Shown here piece after piece: positions 11,704-20,303 of a stretch of DNA of 64,000 bases. A program made the position numbers and the translations under genes. The stretch is from NCBI RefSeq assembly GCF_018139565.1, contig NZ_JAGSPK010000003.1, positions 310,001-374,000 of the forward strand, given 5' to 3'. Numbering within the stretch: position 1 is the first letter of the stretch; each line of letters begins with the position of its first letter. This stretch comes from Cognatundibacterium rivi. Its GTDB lineage: Bacteria; Pseudomonadota; Gammaproteobacteria; Burkholderiales; Burkholderiaceae_D. The notes beneath the pieces are model-generated. The model worked only from the letters and a program-made list of their open reading frames with translations, did no database searches and was not told the DNA's origin.

Positions 11704-12362
11704 TGGCATGCCGGCAAATTAGAGCTTGGTTAAATGATAACATCGCGAAAACAGTTGCTACTATTCTTAGTGCCGTAATGCACCAATAGTGCAACCTGTC
11801 AGCAAAATAGCGCTTTCACAGAAGCAATACGAAGTCAGAGGCAACGTTTTTTCGAATGTTTAGCTCTTGATTTTACCATGCTCAAGAGGCCAAACGTCAC
11901 AAAATAGCAAAACACAAATACCCGTAAGCAATAGCGGAGCCCAAACCCTGGCAACAGATCGTGTCCGAGAAAATATTCGCATGAGATTAACGATTTATTG
12001 CTAACAAACAAGCTGACAGCAACACAAGGTAAGCTGCTCAGGCAATCAAAAACATCCCCAAATCGATAAATTCAATAACTAACTTCATCAAAAAAAGTTA
12101 TTTTTTTGAAATTTCTTAAGCAAATTCCGCCTGAATACCGCTGTGCAATTGTTGCCCATGCACGACATATTTAACGAAGTGTTACTTTAGCGATTTAACA
12201 AGTCATGCCGGATTGACGTTATCTATGGCAAAATATCGATTAATAACAGCGTTGTTCGTTTGACGAAATAGTAATGTCATCAAGCGCGTGGTATCATCAG
12301 GTTTTAAGCAGTAATTTGCGCAGTTTATCTGCGATAATTAAATCTCAGTCGAGAGGATAAAT
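11704..12362. other. Long intergenic region between gyrA and ompA (divergent promoters)
   Basis: About 660 bp with no supported gene. It is AT-richer than its neighbours. It must hold the gyrA promoter (minus) and the ompA promoter (plus). A GATAAT hexamer at 12333-12338 lies 24 bp before the ompA start and a GAGAGGAT ribosome-binding site follows it. The short inverted repeat TGCGCAG...CTGCG around 12317-12332 overlaps this region. I found no convincing open frame, tRNA or insertion sequence remnant. Confidence 0.6.
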
Positions 12363-13016
12363 ATGAAAATTCTAGTTAAGCTCGTTATCGCAGCGTCCGC
12401 AGTTGCTTCCTTTTCTGCATCCGCACAACAAGACATCAAAGCGAACACACCACACAGTGCTTATGTACAAGATGGTCGTGGCGTGATTGTTCGTGATGCA
12501 TTTGGTCTGTGCTGGCGTACTGGCTACTGGACACCTGCTGATGCAGTGCCAGGTTGCGACGCTCCGCTGGTAAAAGAAGCTGCTCCAGCTCCAGTTGCTG
12601 CTCCAGCTCCAGTAGCTGCACCAGCTCCAGCTAAAGTTGTTGCTCCTGTTGCTCCAACATCTGAAAAAGTTACTTTCGCTGCCAGCGCACTGTTTGACTT
12701 CGACAAATCAGTATTGAAAGCTGAAGGTAAAACTCAGCTCGACGATATGGTTTCTAAATTGAAATCGATCAATCTGGAAGTTGTTATCGCTGTTGGTCAT
12801 ACTGACTCCGTTGGTACAGATGCATACAACCAAAAACTGTCTATCCGCCGCGCAGAAGCAGTTAAAGCTTATCTGGTAAGCAAAGGTATCGAAGCTAACC
12901 GTGTTTACACTGAAGGCAAAGGCGAAAAACAACCAGTTGCTGATAACAAAACAGCAGAAGGCCGCGCTAAAAACCGCCGCGTAGAGATCGAAGTTGTTGG
13001 TACACGCAACAAATAA
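12363..13016 (+). CDS. OmpA-family outer-membrane protein
   Basis: A 217-residue exported protein. It has a signal peptide (about 1-21, ending SFSASAQ), a short N-terminal segment with two cysteines (LCWRTGYW and VPGCDAP), an Ala-Pro linker of near-repeats (APAPVAAPAPVAAPAP, about 75-100), and a C-terminal OmpA peptidoglycan-binding domain (about 105-215). That domain has GHTDSVGTDAYNQ, the NQKLSIRRAEAV helix and NRRVEIEV. The family anchors the outer membrane to peptidoglycan through diaminopimelate. It lacks an eight-strand barrel, so it may be periplasmic or surface-anchored rather than a porin. Codon use is strongly biased, the ribosome-binding site is good, and a strong terminator follows, all suggesting high expression. 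Confidence 0.9.
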   Translation: MKILVKLVIAASAVASFSASAQQDIKANTPHSAYVQDGRGVIVRDAFGLCWRTGYWTPADAVPGCDAPLVKEAAPAPVAAPAPVAAPAPAKVVAPVAPTSEKVTFAASALFDFDKSVLKAEGKTQLDDMVSKLKSINLEVVIAVGHTDSVGTDAYNQKLSIRRAEAVKAYLVSKGIEANRVYTEGKGEKQPVADNKTAEGRAKNRRVEIEVVGTRNK

Positions 13017-13038
13017 TTAAACTCCGTTTTAATTATGC

Positions 13039-13066
13039 AAAAACCCCGCTAAGGCGGGGTTTTTTA
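13039..13066 (+). terminator. Intrinsic terminator after ompA
   Basis: CCCCGC (13044-13049), loop TAAG, GCGGGG (13054-13059), followed by seven T residues. It lies about 25 bp after the ompA stop. Confidence 0.93.
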
Positions 13067-13291
13067 CTTTTTGCTTCAGACACCAGATTTGTATTTGGTC
13101 CGCAAAAATACGTCATAAGAATCGATTTAATAAAAACGTAATGCACCTGTAACGACAACAGTTGCCGAAGATGCTTCTGAAACTGACTTAGTCTTGATAT
13201 GACTAAGTGCGGTAAATATACGGATCGCCTACAATACCTACAATACGCCTTTAATCTATCCCCTCATAACCCAGAAATATCCGCACACATC

Positions 13292-13996
13292 ATGTCGACA
13301 CTCAATGCAGATCCAGCAGAAATTCAGAAATTCAGTGACCTAGCCCATCGCTGGTGGGATCCAAGTTCAGAGTTCCGCCCTTTACATGAAATCAACCCGC
13401 TGCGTCTGGAATGGATTAATCAACGGGTTCCACTATCAGGCAAAAACGTCATTGATGTTGGCTGTGGTGGTGGCATACTCGCCGAATCGATGGCAAAAAA
13501 AGGGGCCGTCGTTACTGGCATCGATCTTTCAGAAAAAGCGCTGAAAGTGGCCGACTTACACGGCTTAGAATCCGGCGTCAGCGTACGCTATAAAAATATT
13601 CCGGCCGAAGAAATGGCTGAAGCGGAAGCTGCTCAGTACGACGTTGTTACTTGCATGGAAATGCTGGAACACGTTCCCGATCCATCGTCCATCATTCGCG
13701 CCTGCACAAAACTATTGAAACCAGGTGGACATGTCTTTTTCTCCACCCTGAACCGCAATGTTAAATCGTACCTGTTTGCAATTCTTGGTGCTGAGTACGT
13801 TTTACAATTATTGCCAAAAGGCACGCATGACTATGCCAAATTCATCACCCCAGCAGAACTTTCTCAGGATGTTCGTAATGCAGGTCTTGAATTAAATGCG
13901 ATGAAGGGTTTGAGCTACAATCCGCTGACAAAAATCTATTCATTGAATAACGATACCAGCGTCAACTACATGATTGCCTGCACCAAGCCAGCCTAA
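13292..13996 (+). CDS. ubiG: Ubiquinone biosynthesis O-methyltransferase
   Basis: SAM-dependent enzyme carrying out both O-methylations in ubiquinone synthesis. The protein from the ATG at 13292 (234 residues) begins [23 protein letters not shown], the family start. An in-frame upstream extension to 13199 has no family similarity. SAM motif I is [16 protein letters not shown], then the acidic motif in [11 protein letters not shown], and [13 protein letters not shown]. It is followed 56 bp later by a phosphoglycolate phosphatase gene, a conserved betaproteobacterial pairing. No obvious oddities. Confidence 0.95.
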   Translation: MSTLNADPAEIQKFSDLAHRWWDPSSEFRPLHEINPLRLEWINQRVPLSGKNVIDVGCGGGILAESMAKKGAVVTGIDLSEKALKVADLHGLESGVSVRYKNIPAEEMAEAEAAQYDVVTCMEMLEHVPDPSSIIRACTKLLKPGGHVFFSTLNRNVKSYLFAILGAEYVLQLLPKGTHDYAKFITPAELSQDVRNAGLELNAMKGLSYNPLTKIYSLNNDTSVNYMIACTKPA

Positions 13997-14052
13997 ATCT
14001 GATCATGTACAAACGGAGACTCAGTTCCATTTGTACATTTACCAATTCGTCT

Positions 14053-14730
14053 ATGCATAATCCTCAAGCAATTTTATTCGATCTCGATGGTACCCTAGCC
14101 GATACAGCACCAGATCTGGCGGCTGCCATTAATGCTATGCGCGTACGTCGTAGCTTAGCTCCCGTACATTATCTCAGCCTGCGCCCATTTGCTTCTGCCG
14201 GTGCTCGTGGTTTATTGGCAGCAGGTTTTAATATCACGCCTGAAGACGTGAATTATGAATCCATGCGCATTGAATTTCTGAATCAATATGAATCTGCAAT
14301 GGCGGTACACAGCCGCTTATTTGAACATGTTACAACGCTGCTGCATGGGTTGAATGCCCTGAGTCTGACATGGGGCATAGTGACAAATAAAGCGACGCGA
14401 TTTACCAAACCGTTGATCTCTTTGCTTGACCTTCAGGAAGCACGCTGCGTGATTTCCGGTGATACCACACCTCATGCAAAACCACATCCGGCCCCTTTAC
14501 TGGAAGGCGCGAGACGATTAGGTATACGCTCAGAACATTGCTGGTACATCGGTGATGATTTGCGCGATATTCAGGCCGCAGAAGCAGCTGGCATGACAAG
14601 CATCGCCGCCGCGTGGGGATATTGTGGCGCCACCGAACCGAGGCAATGGAAAGCAGATGCCATCATCGACAGCCCGCTGGAATTACTGGAATTAATCAGA
14701 GCTAAACATTTACAGGTTGCCCCCTCTTGA
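14053..14730 (+). CDS. gph: HAD-family phosphoglycolate phosphatase
   Basis: A HAD hydrolase of 225 residues from the ATG at 14053 (MHNPQAILFDLDGTLADTAP). HAD motif I is DLDGTLADT (nucleophile and acid aspartates), motif II is the TNK in GIVTNKATR, and motif III/IV is KPHPAPLLEGARRLG followed by YIGDDLRDIQAAEAAGM. The family dephosphorylates 2-phosphoglycolate from DNA repair or oxygenase side reactions. The ubiG-gph order supports this call over other HAD subfamilies. A frame starting at 14005 adds residues unlike the family. ssrA follows 44 bp later. Confidence 0.88.
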   Translation: MHNPQAILFDLDGTLADTAPDLAAAINAMRVRRSLAPVHYLSLRPFASAGARGLLAAGFNITPEDVNYESMRIEFLNQYESAMAVHSRLFEHVTTLLHGLNALSLTWGIVTNKATRFTKPLISLLDLQEARCVISGDTTPHAKPHPAPLLEGARRLGIRSEHCWYIGDDLRDIQAAEAAGMTSIAAAWGYCGATEPRQWKADAIIDSPLELLELIRAKHLQVAPS

Positions 14731-14734
14731 ATTC

Positions 14735-14763
14735 TTCGTGCAACACCGCATATAGGTTATACT
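14735..14763 (+). promoter_or_regulatory. Possible sigma-70 promoter of ssrA
   Basis: TTCGTG (14735-14740), a 17 bp spacer and TATACT (14758-14763) lie just upstream of the mature tmRNA 5' end at 14775. The -35 match is weak and the -10 is good. Confidence 0.4.
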
Positions 14764-14774
14764 AACGAAGCTTT

Positions 14775-15134
14775 GGGGACGACCTGGTTTCGACAGGGGT
14801 TGCAAAGCAGCGCAGGGCATACCGAGGCCAGACTACCTCGTAAATACAATCTGAACTATATAACTGCAAACGATAACTCGTACGCATTAGCCGCTTAATA
14901 CCGGCTAACCTTACACCACCTCTTCCCTAGGGTGGGCTGGCAACAGCAGTAAGGACATTCATAGGAAATCGTCTTGAACCGGGTTACTTGGCGCAAGATT
15001 AAATTTAAGGTAACTCGCCTCATTGCAGCGTGTGCGTCCGCGTCAATGTGGTTAAATCAAATGGCAGCACTAAGTATGTAGAACTGTCTGTAGAGTGCTT
15101 CTGGACGCGGGTTCGATTCCCGCCGTCTCCACCA
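14775..15134 (+). ncRNA. ssrA: tmRNA (SsrA), tag peptide ANDNSYALAA
   Basis: A 360-nt one-piece tmRNA that rescues stalled ribosomes with SmpB. The 5' end GGGGACGACC pairs through GGGGACG with CGTCTCC at 15124-15130 (one G-U pair), and CCA is encoded at the 3' end (15132-15134). The T-arm sequence GGTTCGATTCC precedes it. The tag reading frame at 14866-14898 is GCA AAC GAT AAC TCG TAC GCA TTA GCC GCT TAA, giving ANDNSYALAA, which ends in the protease-recognised LAA. An overlapping 137-codon open frame across the 3' half is an artefact. No phage or integrase sits at this common integration site. Confidence 0.97.
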
Positions 15135-15142
15135 GAATATGC

Positions 15143-15174
15143 AAAACCACCCAGCCTCATCGGGTGGTTTTTTT
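15143..15174 (+). terminator. Intrinsic terminator after ssrA
   Basis: AAAACCACCC (15143-15152) pairs with GGGTGGTTTT (15162-15171) and continues into a T-run. It lies 9 bp after the tmRNA CCA end. Confidence 0.92.
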
Positions 15175-15445
15175 ATTTTTGCAAAGGTAGAAATTCGTTC
15201 GGTACAGAGAGAACGGGATTTCCAGTTTCATGCGGCGAGGCTGTCAGTGCATTCGCCAGCCAGAATGGTGGACTTTGCCAAGTCCACCAACAAACTCTTT
15301 TAAGTAATAAAAAAAATATAGAAAGTCGCAGTTCTCTCTATGAGACAGCGGCTTTTTTGTTTTCTCCATTACAATCTATTAATATTTTTCCACGATTAAA
15401 ATACGCTACATCACATATCCAACACCGTTCAATCTCAGGATAAAA
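15175..15445. other. Intergenic region after ssrA with a perfect 10-bp inverted repeat
   Basis: No gene supported in this 270 bp stretch. It has a perfect inverted repeat TGGTGGACTT/AAGTCCACCA with a 4-nt loop at 15266-15289 and no T-run, so it is not a standard terminator. An AGGATAAAA ribosome-binding site for the antiporter lies at the right end. Confidence 0.5.
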
Positions 15446-16654
15446 ATGAATATACCTATGAGCATGACAGAGATTTTCTTAATCGCGATATTGCTCATTG
15501 TCAGCCTTCCATATTTAATCTGGCGTCTTGGTAAAACAGATTACTATGCGCCGCTGGTCGTCATACAAATCATCGCCGGCATACTGATGGGGCCGGGTGT
15601 TCTTGGTCGGATTTTTCCCGACTATTATCAATTCGTTTTTAATGCACAAATCATTCAGTCGCTGAACGGAATTGCGTGGTGGGCGGTGATGATTTTTGTC
15701 ATGATCGCCGGTATCGAACTCGATCTGAAGAAAGTCTGGGAGCACAGAAGGGAAAGCTTTATTACCGGCAGTCTGGCGCTCGGTATGCCACTCTTATTTG
15801 GCAGCATTGCAGCCATCTGCTTACTCAAGTTTGATGGTTGGCAAGGTACCAATGCACGTTCATGGCAATTTGTTCTGGGTATCGGAATGGCTTGCGCAGT
15901 GACTGCACTTCCGATACTAATTCTGCTCATGGAAAAATTGACTATTTTGCGGCAAGCGATCGGTCAGCGCATCTTGCGTTACGCCAGTCTGGACGATATT
16001 GCGATCTGGGCTGTACTCGCCATTATTCTCATGGACTGGACACGCGTCGGTCGCCAAGCAGGGTTTCTATTGCTGTTTGCCTTGGCCACGATCGGCTTCC
16101 GCAAATTGATGGTGAAGTTATCTGAACGTGATCGCTGGTATGTCAGCCTGATTTGGCTCGCCGCTTGTAGTTTTGCCGCGGATTGGGCGGGTTTGCATTT
16201 CATGGTCGGTGCATTTCTTTCTGGTGCTGTCATGGACGCCCACTGGTTTGAGCAAAGTAAGATGGATCTGTTGCGTGAGCATGTGTTACTGACCGTCATG
16301 CCAGTATTTTTCCTGAGTACGGGCTTACGCACCAATTGGGATCTTGGCGGAACAGCGGTCTTCATTGCGGCGGCATTGTTATTGCTGGCCTCTGTAGGCG
16401 GTAAATTAGCTGGCATTCACCTTGCAGGAAAAATACTGCACTGGGAAAAGGGAGAAGCGTCCATTATTGGCTGGCTGCTGCAAACCAAAGCACTGATCAT
16501 GATTATCTTCGCCAATATCCTGCTGGATAAACATATCATCACCAATGAAACATTTACCGCGCTGTTACTGATGGCCATAGGCAGTACGATGCTGACTGTA
16601 CCAATGGTTCACCCGAAGCTGAAACAATTTAAATCAGTGATCTTTAAAGAGTGA
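15446..16654 (+). CDS. Cation:proton antiporter (CPA2, Na+/H+ exchanger family)
   Basis: A 402-residue integral membrane protein with about 11-12 hydrophobic segments. It starts MNIPMSMTEIFLIAILLIVSLPYL and contains GILMGPGVLG, typical of CPA2 membrane domains, plus a conserved-type acidic stretch YASLDDIAIW corresponding to the ion-binding region. It lacks the C-terminal RCK/TrkA-N domain found in KefB/KefC. The family exchanges Na+ or K+ for H+. Which ion is moved cannot be told here. The start has an AGGA ribosome-binding site 5 bp upstream. It is monocistronic, between ssrA and a convergent MFS gene. Confidence 0.85.
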   Translation: MNIPMSMTEIFLIAILLIVSLPYLIWRLGKTDYYAPLVVIQIIAGILMGPGVLGRIFPDYYQFVFNAQIIQSLNGIAWWAVMIFVMIAGIELDLKKVWEHRRESFITGSLALGMPLLFGSIAAICLLKFDGWQGTNARSWQFVLGIGMACAVTALPILILLMEKLTILRQAIGQRILRYASLDDIAIWAVLAIILMDWTRVGRQAGFLLLFALATIGFRKLMVKLSERDRWYVSLIWLAACSFAADWAGLHFMVGAFLSGAVMDAHWFEQSKMDLLREHVLLTVMPVFFLSTGLRTNWDLGGTAVFIAAALLLLASVGGKLAGIHLAGKILHWEKGEASIIGWLLQTKALIMIIFANILLDKHIITNETFTALLLMAIGSTMLTVPMVHPKLKQFKSVIFKE

Positions 16655-16689
16655 AATGATCTTCGCCTGGCAGGCGTAGTAGGTCGACT

Positions 16690-16717
16690 AAAAAAAATAG
16701 CCGCTCAGAGGCGGCTT
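16690..16717 (-). terminator. Intrinsic terminator downstream of the minus-strand MFS gene
   Basis: AGCCGC (16699-16704), loop TCAGAG, GCGGCT (16711-16716). On the minus strand the stem is followed by a run of about eight T residues. It lies about 115 bp beyond the MFS stop and just past the convergent antiporter. Confidence 0.75.
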
Positions 16718-16831
16718 AAAGAGGGGATATTGAAGCGTTAAAACGACCCGGTTGGGACGAGACGTTTTTCATTTTTTATAATCTCTGAAACTTGATCAGC
16801 AGCGACGAACAAGCCACATACGCCACTTTAT

Positions 16832-18139
16832 TCATTCAGTTGTACCACTCTCCTTCTGATGAAAAGGAGCCAACCAGCAGACAATAAATGAAGGAATCGT
16901 CGCCAGCATGACAAAAACAAAGTAACTTTTGTATCCAAGCATTTGCTGCAAATGACCGCTGATCACACCGGTAAACATCATGCAAAGCCCCATCAGGCCG
17001 GTGCCGAATGCGTAGTGCGTTGTGGTGTATTTTCCTGGTGCTAATTGCTGCATCAGATAAATCATGAAGCCGACAGAGCCAAAGCCAAAAAAGAATTTTT
17101 CTATCGCGACACCTGCAGTAACGACCAGTAAGCTCTCTGGTTGATAAATACTCATGAGCAGGAAAGTCACGTTCGGAATATTCACCGCACAACACAATAG
17201 GAACAAGGTCGGCTGCAAACCTCGGCGTGCAACAAACCAGCCACCTAACAAAGATCCCAACAATACCGCGAGTAAGCCATACGTACCATAGATGATGCCA
17301 AGCAGCTCGTTACTAAGACCCAGCCCTCCTTTGGCAATGGGATCAACCATGAAAAAAGGCCCGATTTTTTCCAGAAAACCTATGCTGAGGCGAAATAGAA
17401 AAGCGAAGGCAATCATCAGCCAGACATCTTTTTTCTGAAAGAAACTGACGAAAGAATCTTTTAAGATATTGATTGCGGCAGAAAAATTGGTGGGAGTATT
17501 TTCTGCCCGTGCACCATCCGGCATCACCCGCCAGTGCCACAGCGCCATCAACACCGTGATCGCGGCAACGATAAAGAAAATCACACGCCAGGCATCAACC
17601 CAATCGGCACCAAAAATCGCAGGGTCATGATGAAAATATTCTGCATGCAATTTGCCACTGAGATACACCAGGCCGCCAGATGCAATAATAGGACCAAGAT
17701 TCCAACTGAGGCTCTGCACGCCGCAATACAAAGACTGGGCTTTGCTATCGAGAGACGTGACATAAACGCCGTCAGCAGCAATATCCTGAGTCGCACCAAG
17801 AAATGAGATGACCCAGAACAAGCCCATCAGCAACACCATATAGTTCGGTAATGCCATCGCGAGTGCCACCGCCAGAAAGCCAAAAAATATCGCAATTTCA
17901 GTCAGAATGACGAAAGCCTTTTTGGTACGGTACATCTCAACGAATGAGGCAAACAGCGGCTTGATGGTGTAAGCAAGAATCAGGTAACTCGCATATTCAG
18001 CCGCTCTGCCGTTATCCATGCCCATGTTCTTGAACATGATGGCGGTCACGCTGGTCAGCGTCATGTATGTCAGTGCCATCGTGAAATAGGTTGTTGGCAC
18101 CCACAATAAAGGGGATTTTTTTGACTTTGTCTCTAGCAT
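16832..18139 (-). CDS. MFS transporter, probable sugar (beta-glucoside) permease
   Basis: A 435-residue major facilitator with 12 hydrophobic helices. The region QDIAADGVYVTSLDSKAQS resembles the AmpG/PAT type of importers that bring in glycosides or muropeptides. It is divergent from the GH1 beta-glucosidase, and the region between them has three LacI-type operator candidates, one of them 130 bp before this start. Inferred role: inner-membrane uptake of the disaccharide or glycoside admitted by the TonB receptor. The substrate is not shown by sequence. The start is MLETKSKKSPLLW, with a moderate GAGAAAG upstream. Confidence 0.78.
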   Translation of the reverse strand: MLETKSKKSPLLWVPTTYFTMALTYMTLTSVTAIMFKNMGMDNGRAAEYASYLILAYTIKPLFASFVEMYRTKKAFVILTEIAIFFGFLAVALAMALPNYMVLLMGLFWVISFLGATQDIAADGVYVTSLDSKAQSLYCGVQSLSWNLGPIIASGGLVYLSGKLHAEYFHHDPAIFGADWVDAWRVIFFIVAAITVLMALWHWRVMPDGARAENTPTNFSAAINILKDSFVSFFQKKDVWLMIAFAFLFRLSIGFLEKIGPFFMVDPIAKGGLGLSNELLGIIYGTYGLLAVLLGSLLGGWFVARRGLQPTLFLLCCAVNIPNVTFLLMSIYQPESLLVVTAGVAIEKFFFGFGSVGFMIYLMQQLAPGKYTTTHYAFGTGLMGLCMMFTGVISGHLQQMLGYKSYFVFVMLATIPSFIVCWLAPFHQKESGTTE

Positions 18140-18268
18140 GTCTGCTTTCTCATTTTATTCACTTGTCACCAATTTCGTCTGTTACCGTGCGGTAGCTCTG
18201 TCAGACAGCCGCGTGGAACGAGAAATTGCTGCAGTTTTCTTATATTTTAAAAAGGAAATTCAATTTCA

Positions 18269-18282
18269 TGAAAACCTTTTCA
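18269..18282. promoter_or_regulatory. LacI-type operator candidate O1 (imperfect)
   Basis: TGAAAACCTTTTCA matches the palindrome TGAAAACGTTTTCA except for CC in place of the central CG. It lies 130 bp upstream of the minus-strand MFS start. Confidence 0.45.
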
Positions 18283-18632
18283 TAAACAGAATAACATAAT
18301 TTTTTATTTTTAAAACCATTTTTAGCTCGCTGCATCATTCATGTTTGTCTAAGGGCTGACAACAGCACGAAATAATCAACGCCCTCTCATTGCAGACGAA
18401 AAATTGTTCATACGTCCCGTAACACAGCTATTTCGTAGATATTCTGATCAAAAATGCTGCATATCCACATGCCTGAAGCTGGCTTCTGCGCAAAAACTCA
18501 GTTGATCATTTTTTCAAAAATAAGCCACACAGATCCCTGTTTCAACTCTAACGCCTTCCTTTATCCGTTCAGTGGCTCTTCGCCGCAGTGCACACTAAGA
18601 TCAATGTCGCTTTACGAAAAAATTATTTGACT

Positions 18633-18646
18633 TGAAATCGTTTTCA
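18633..18646. promoter_or_regulatory. LacI-type operator candidate O2
   Basis: TGAAATCGTTTTCA with the central CG typical of LacI-family sites. An identical 14-mer occurs at 24175-24188 in the other divergent control region. Confidence 0.72.
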
Positions 18647-18751
18647 ATTACAATCACCCGACGGTAAATACACCGCATATCACTACATTTTTCCGGTTTT
18701 ACGATGAAAAACGCATGCAGGTTTTACGTTTCACCCATGCGGACAAGTAAA

Positions 18752-18765
18752 AGAAAACGTTTTCA
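18752..18765. promoter_or_regulatory. LacI-type operator candidate O3
   Basis: AGAAAACGTTTTCA contains the perfect palindrome GAAAACGTTTTC and lies 26 bp before the GH1 start, a position suited to repression. Confidence 0.72.
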
Positions 18766-18791
18766 AATAACCGATCTATCTACACTCTTAT

Positions 18792-20132
18792 ATGACAAAC
18801 GCCCATCCAATGAATCAATTTCCCCATAACTTTGAATGGGGCGTGGCCACCAGCGCTTACCAGATTGAAGGTGCAGCAGCCGAAGATGGGCGCGGCCCAT
18901 CGATCTGGGACACGTTTTCGCATACTCCCGGAAAAATTATTGATGGCAGCAATGGTGACATCGCCTGTGATCACTATCATCGCTATCCCGAAGATGTGGA
19001 GATCATCGCTTCGCTCGGAGTGAAAGCCTACCGATTCTCGGTATCCTGGTCTCGTGTGCAGCCCCTGGGTTATGGCGCATGGAATGAAAAGGGCTTTGAG
19101 TTCTATTCCAATTTATTAGATAAACTGGCCGAAAAAAACATCACGCCCCATCTGACTTTGTATCACTGGGATTTACCACAAGCATTGCAAGATCAGGGCG
19201 GCTGGCTGAACCGCGATACGACCGCTCATTTTGCTGACTATGCTGCAGAAATCGCACGTCGTTTCGGCAACAGAGTCGCTTCGATTGCCACACATAATGA
19301 ACCGTGGTGTACTGCAAATCTGGGATTTGGCAATGCTCAATTTGCGCCGGGTGTTGCGGATAAAGCCCTATCGATACAGGTATCGCATCACCTATTACTG
19401 TCACACGGTTTAGCGATCAAAGCCATGCGACGCGTCGCTTGCTCTTCAAAACTGGGCATCGTGCTGAATCAATGGCCTGCCATGCCTGCGACCGATTCTG
19501 CATGCGATGTGGCTGAGGCGGAATGGGAATACGCACGCTCAGTCCAATGGTTTATGGATCCGATATTTAAAGGTCGCTATCCGCAAAAAGCGCTGGATCG
19601 CATGGATATGTCGCAATTTCATACCGAAGCAGACGATATGAATATCATTCACCAGCCTATCGATTTTCTGGGGGTGAATTACTACACGCGGGAATTTATC
19701 AGCACCGATTCACCACCCAAAAAGCCCCAAGCAGCGATGGGTGTCACGGATATGGGTTGGGAGATTTATCCTTTAGGTCTGACCGATATACTGCTACGCC
19801 ACAAGACTGAATATACGAATTTGCCACCGATCTATATCACTGAAAATGGTATGGCCGTCGCAGACAAACTCATCAATGGCGAGATCGATGATCAGCCTCG
19901 TATCGCCTATGTTCATGCGCATCTGGATGCAATTCATGCAGCAATAGAACAAGGTGTTAACGTCAAAGGCTATTTCTATTGGAGTCTGCTGGATAATTTC
20001 GAGTGGAATTCCGGTTACGCGAAACGCTTCGGGCTGGTCTATGTCGATTACGCGACACAGCAACGCACACTTAAAGCCAGCGCCCACTGGTATAGGAATT
20101 TTGTAAGTCAACAGTTGCGGAAAACTGAGTAA
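18792..20132 (+). CDS. GH1 beta-glucosidase
   Basis: A 446-residue family 1 glycoside hydrolase with no signal peptide, so it is cytoplasmic. It has the N-terminal signature FEWGVATSAYQIEGA, the acid/base glutamate E170 in THNEPW, and the nucleophile E351 in YITENGMAV. It hydrolyses the non-reducing beta-glucosyl group of cellobiose-like or aryl-glucoside substrates. It sits in a locus with a TonB receptor, MFS permease and LacI regulator, and operator O3 overlaps its promoter region. No clear Shine-Dalgarno precedes either ATG (18792 or 18810). A terminator follows. Confidence 0.93.
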   Translation: MTNAHPMNQFPHNFEWGVATSAYQIEGAAAEDGRGPSIWDTFSHTPGKIIDGSNGDIACDHYHRYPEDVEIIASLGVKAYRFSVSWSRVQPLGYGAWNEKGFEFYSNLLDKLAEKNITPHLTLYHWDLPQALQDQGGWLNRDTTAHFADYAAEIARRFGNRVASIATHNEPWCTANLGFGNAQFAPGVADKALSIQVSHHLLLSHGLAIKAMRRVACSSKLGIVLNQWPAMPATDSACDVAEAEWEYARSVQWFMDPIFKGRYPQKALDRMDMSQFHTEADDMNIIHQPIDFLGVNYYTREFISTDSPPKKPQAAMGVTDMGWEIYPLGLTDILLRHKTEYTNLPPIYITENGMAVADKLINGEIDDQPRIAYVHAHLDAIHAAIEQGVNVKGYFYWSLLDNFEWNSGYAKRFGLVYVDYATQQRTLKASAHWYRNFVSQQLRKTE

Positions 20133-20192
20133 GCTTACCTGAGCGAGCACTCCAGTCGCAGCAAATTACTCACTGCAACCATGCTGACTTTT

Positions 20193-20238
20193 AGCATCAG
20201 ATACCGCCCCGGAAAATTGGTATCTGATGCTTTTTTTT
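20193..20238 (+). terminator. Intrinsic terminator after GH1 gene
   Basis: Perfect 13-bp arms AGCATCAGATACC (20193-20205) and GGTATCTGATGCT (20219-20231) followed by eight T residues. Confidence 0.93.
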
Positions 20239-20303
20239 ACCCTGAACATCTGCACTGCACACAATTCCGACACACTGTTTTTCTCTGCCGTTATAAAAAA
20301 CCG

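Larger units (their letters stand above)
18140..18791. promoter_or_regulatory. Divergent control region of MFS and GH1 genes
   Basis: A 650 bp gene-free region with the three operator candidates described separately, at 18269-18282, 18633-18646 and 18752-18765. The stretch is AT-rich. I see no small gene or RNA with support. Confidence 0.6.

Noticed and set aside
15030-15443. 137-codon open frame starting inside ssrA
   Set aside because: It overlaps the tmRNA acceptor end and its terminator. The product has no family pattern.
14775-16690. Possible integrated phage or island at the tmRNA gene
   Set aside because: No integrase, no duplicated ssrA 3' end and no compositional shift were found. 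The following genes are ordinary.
17488-17500. GGGAGTATTTT in the MFS gene as a further repeat copy
   Set aside because: It lies within coding sequence, has no second arm or inner motif, and is expected by chance.
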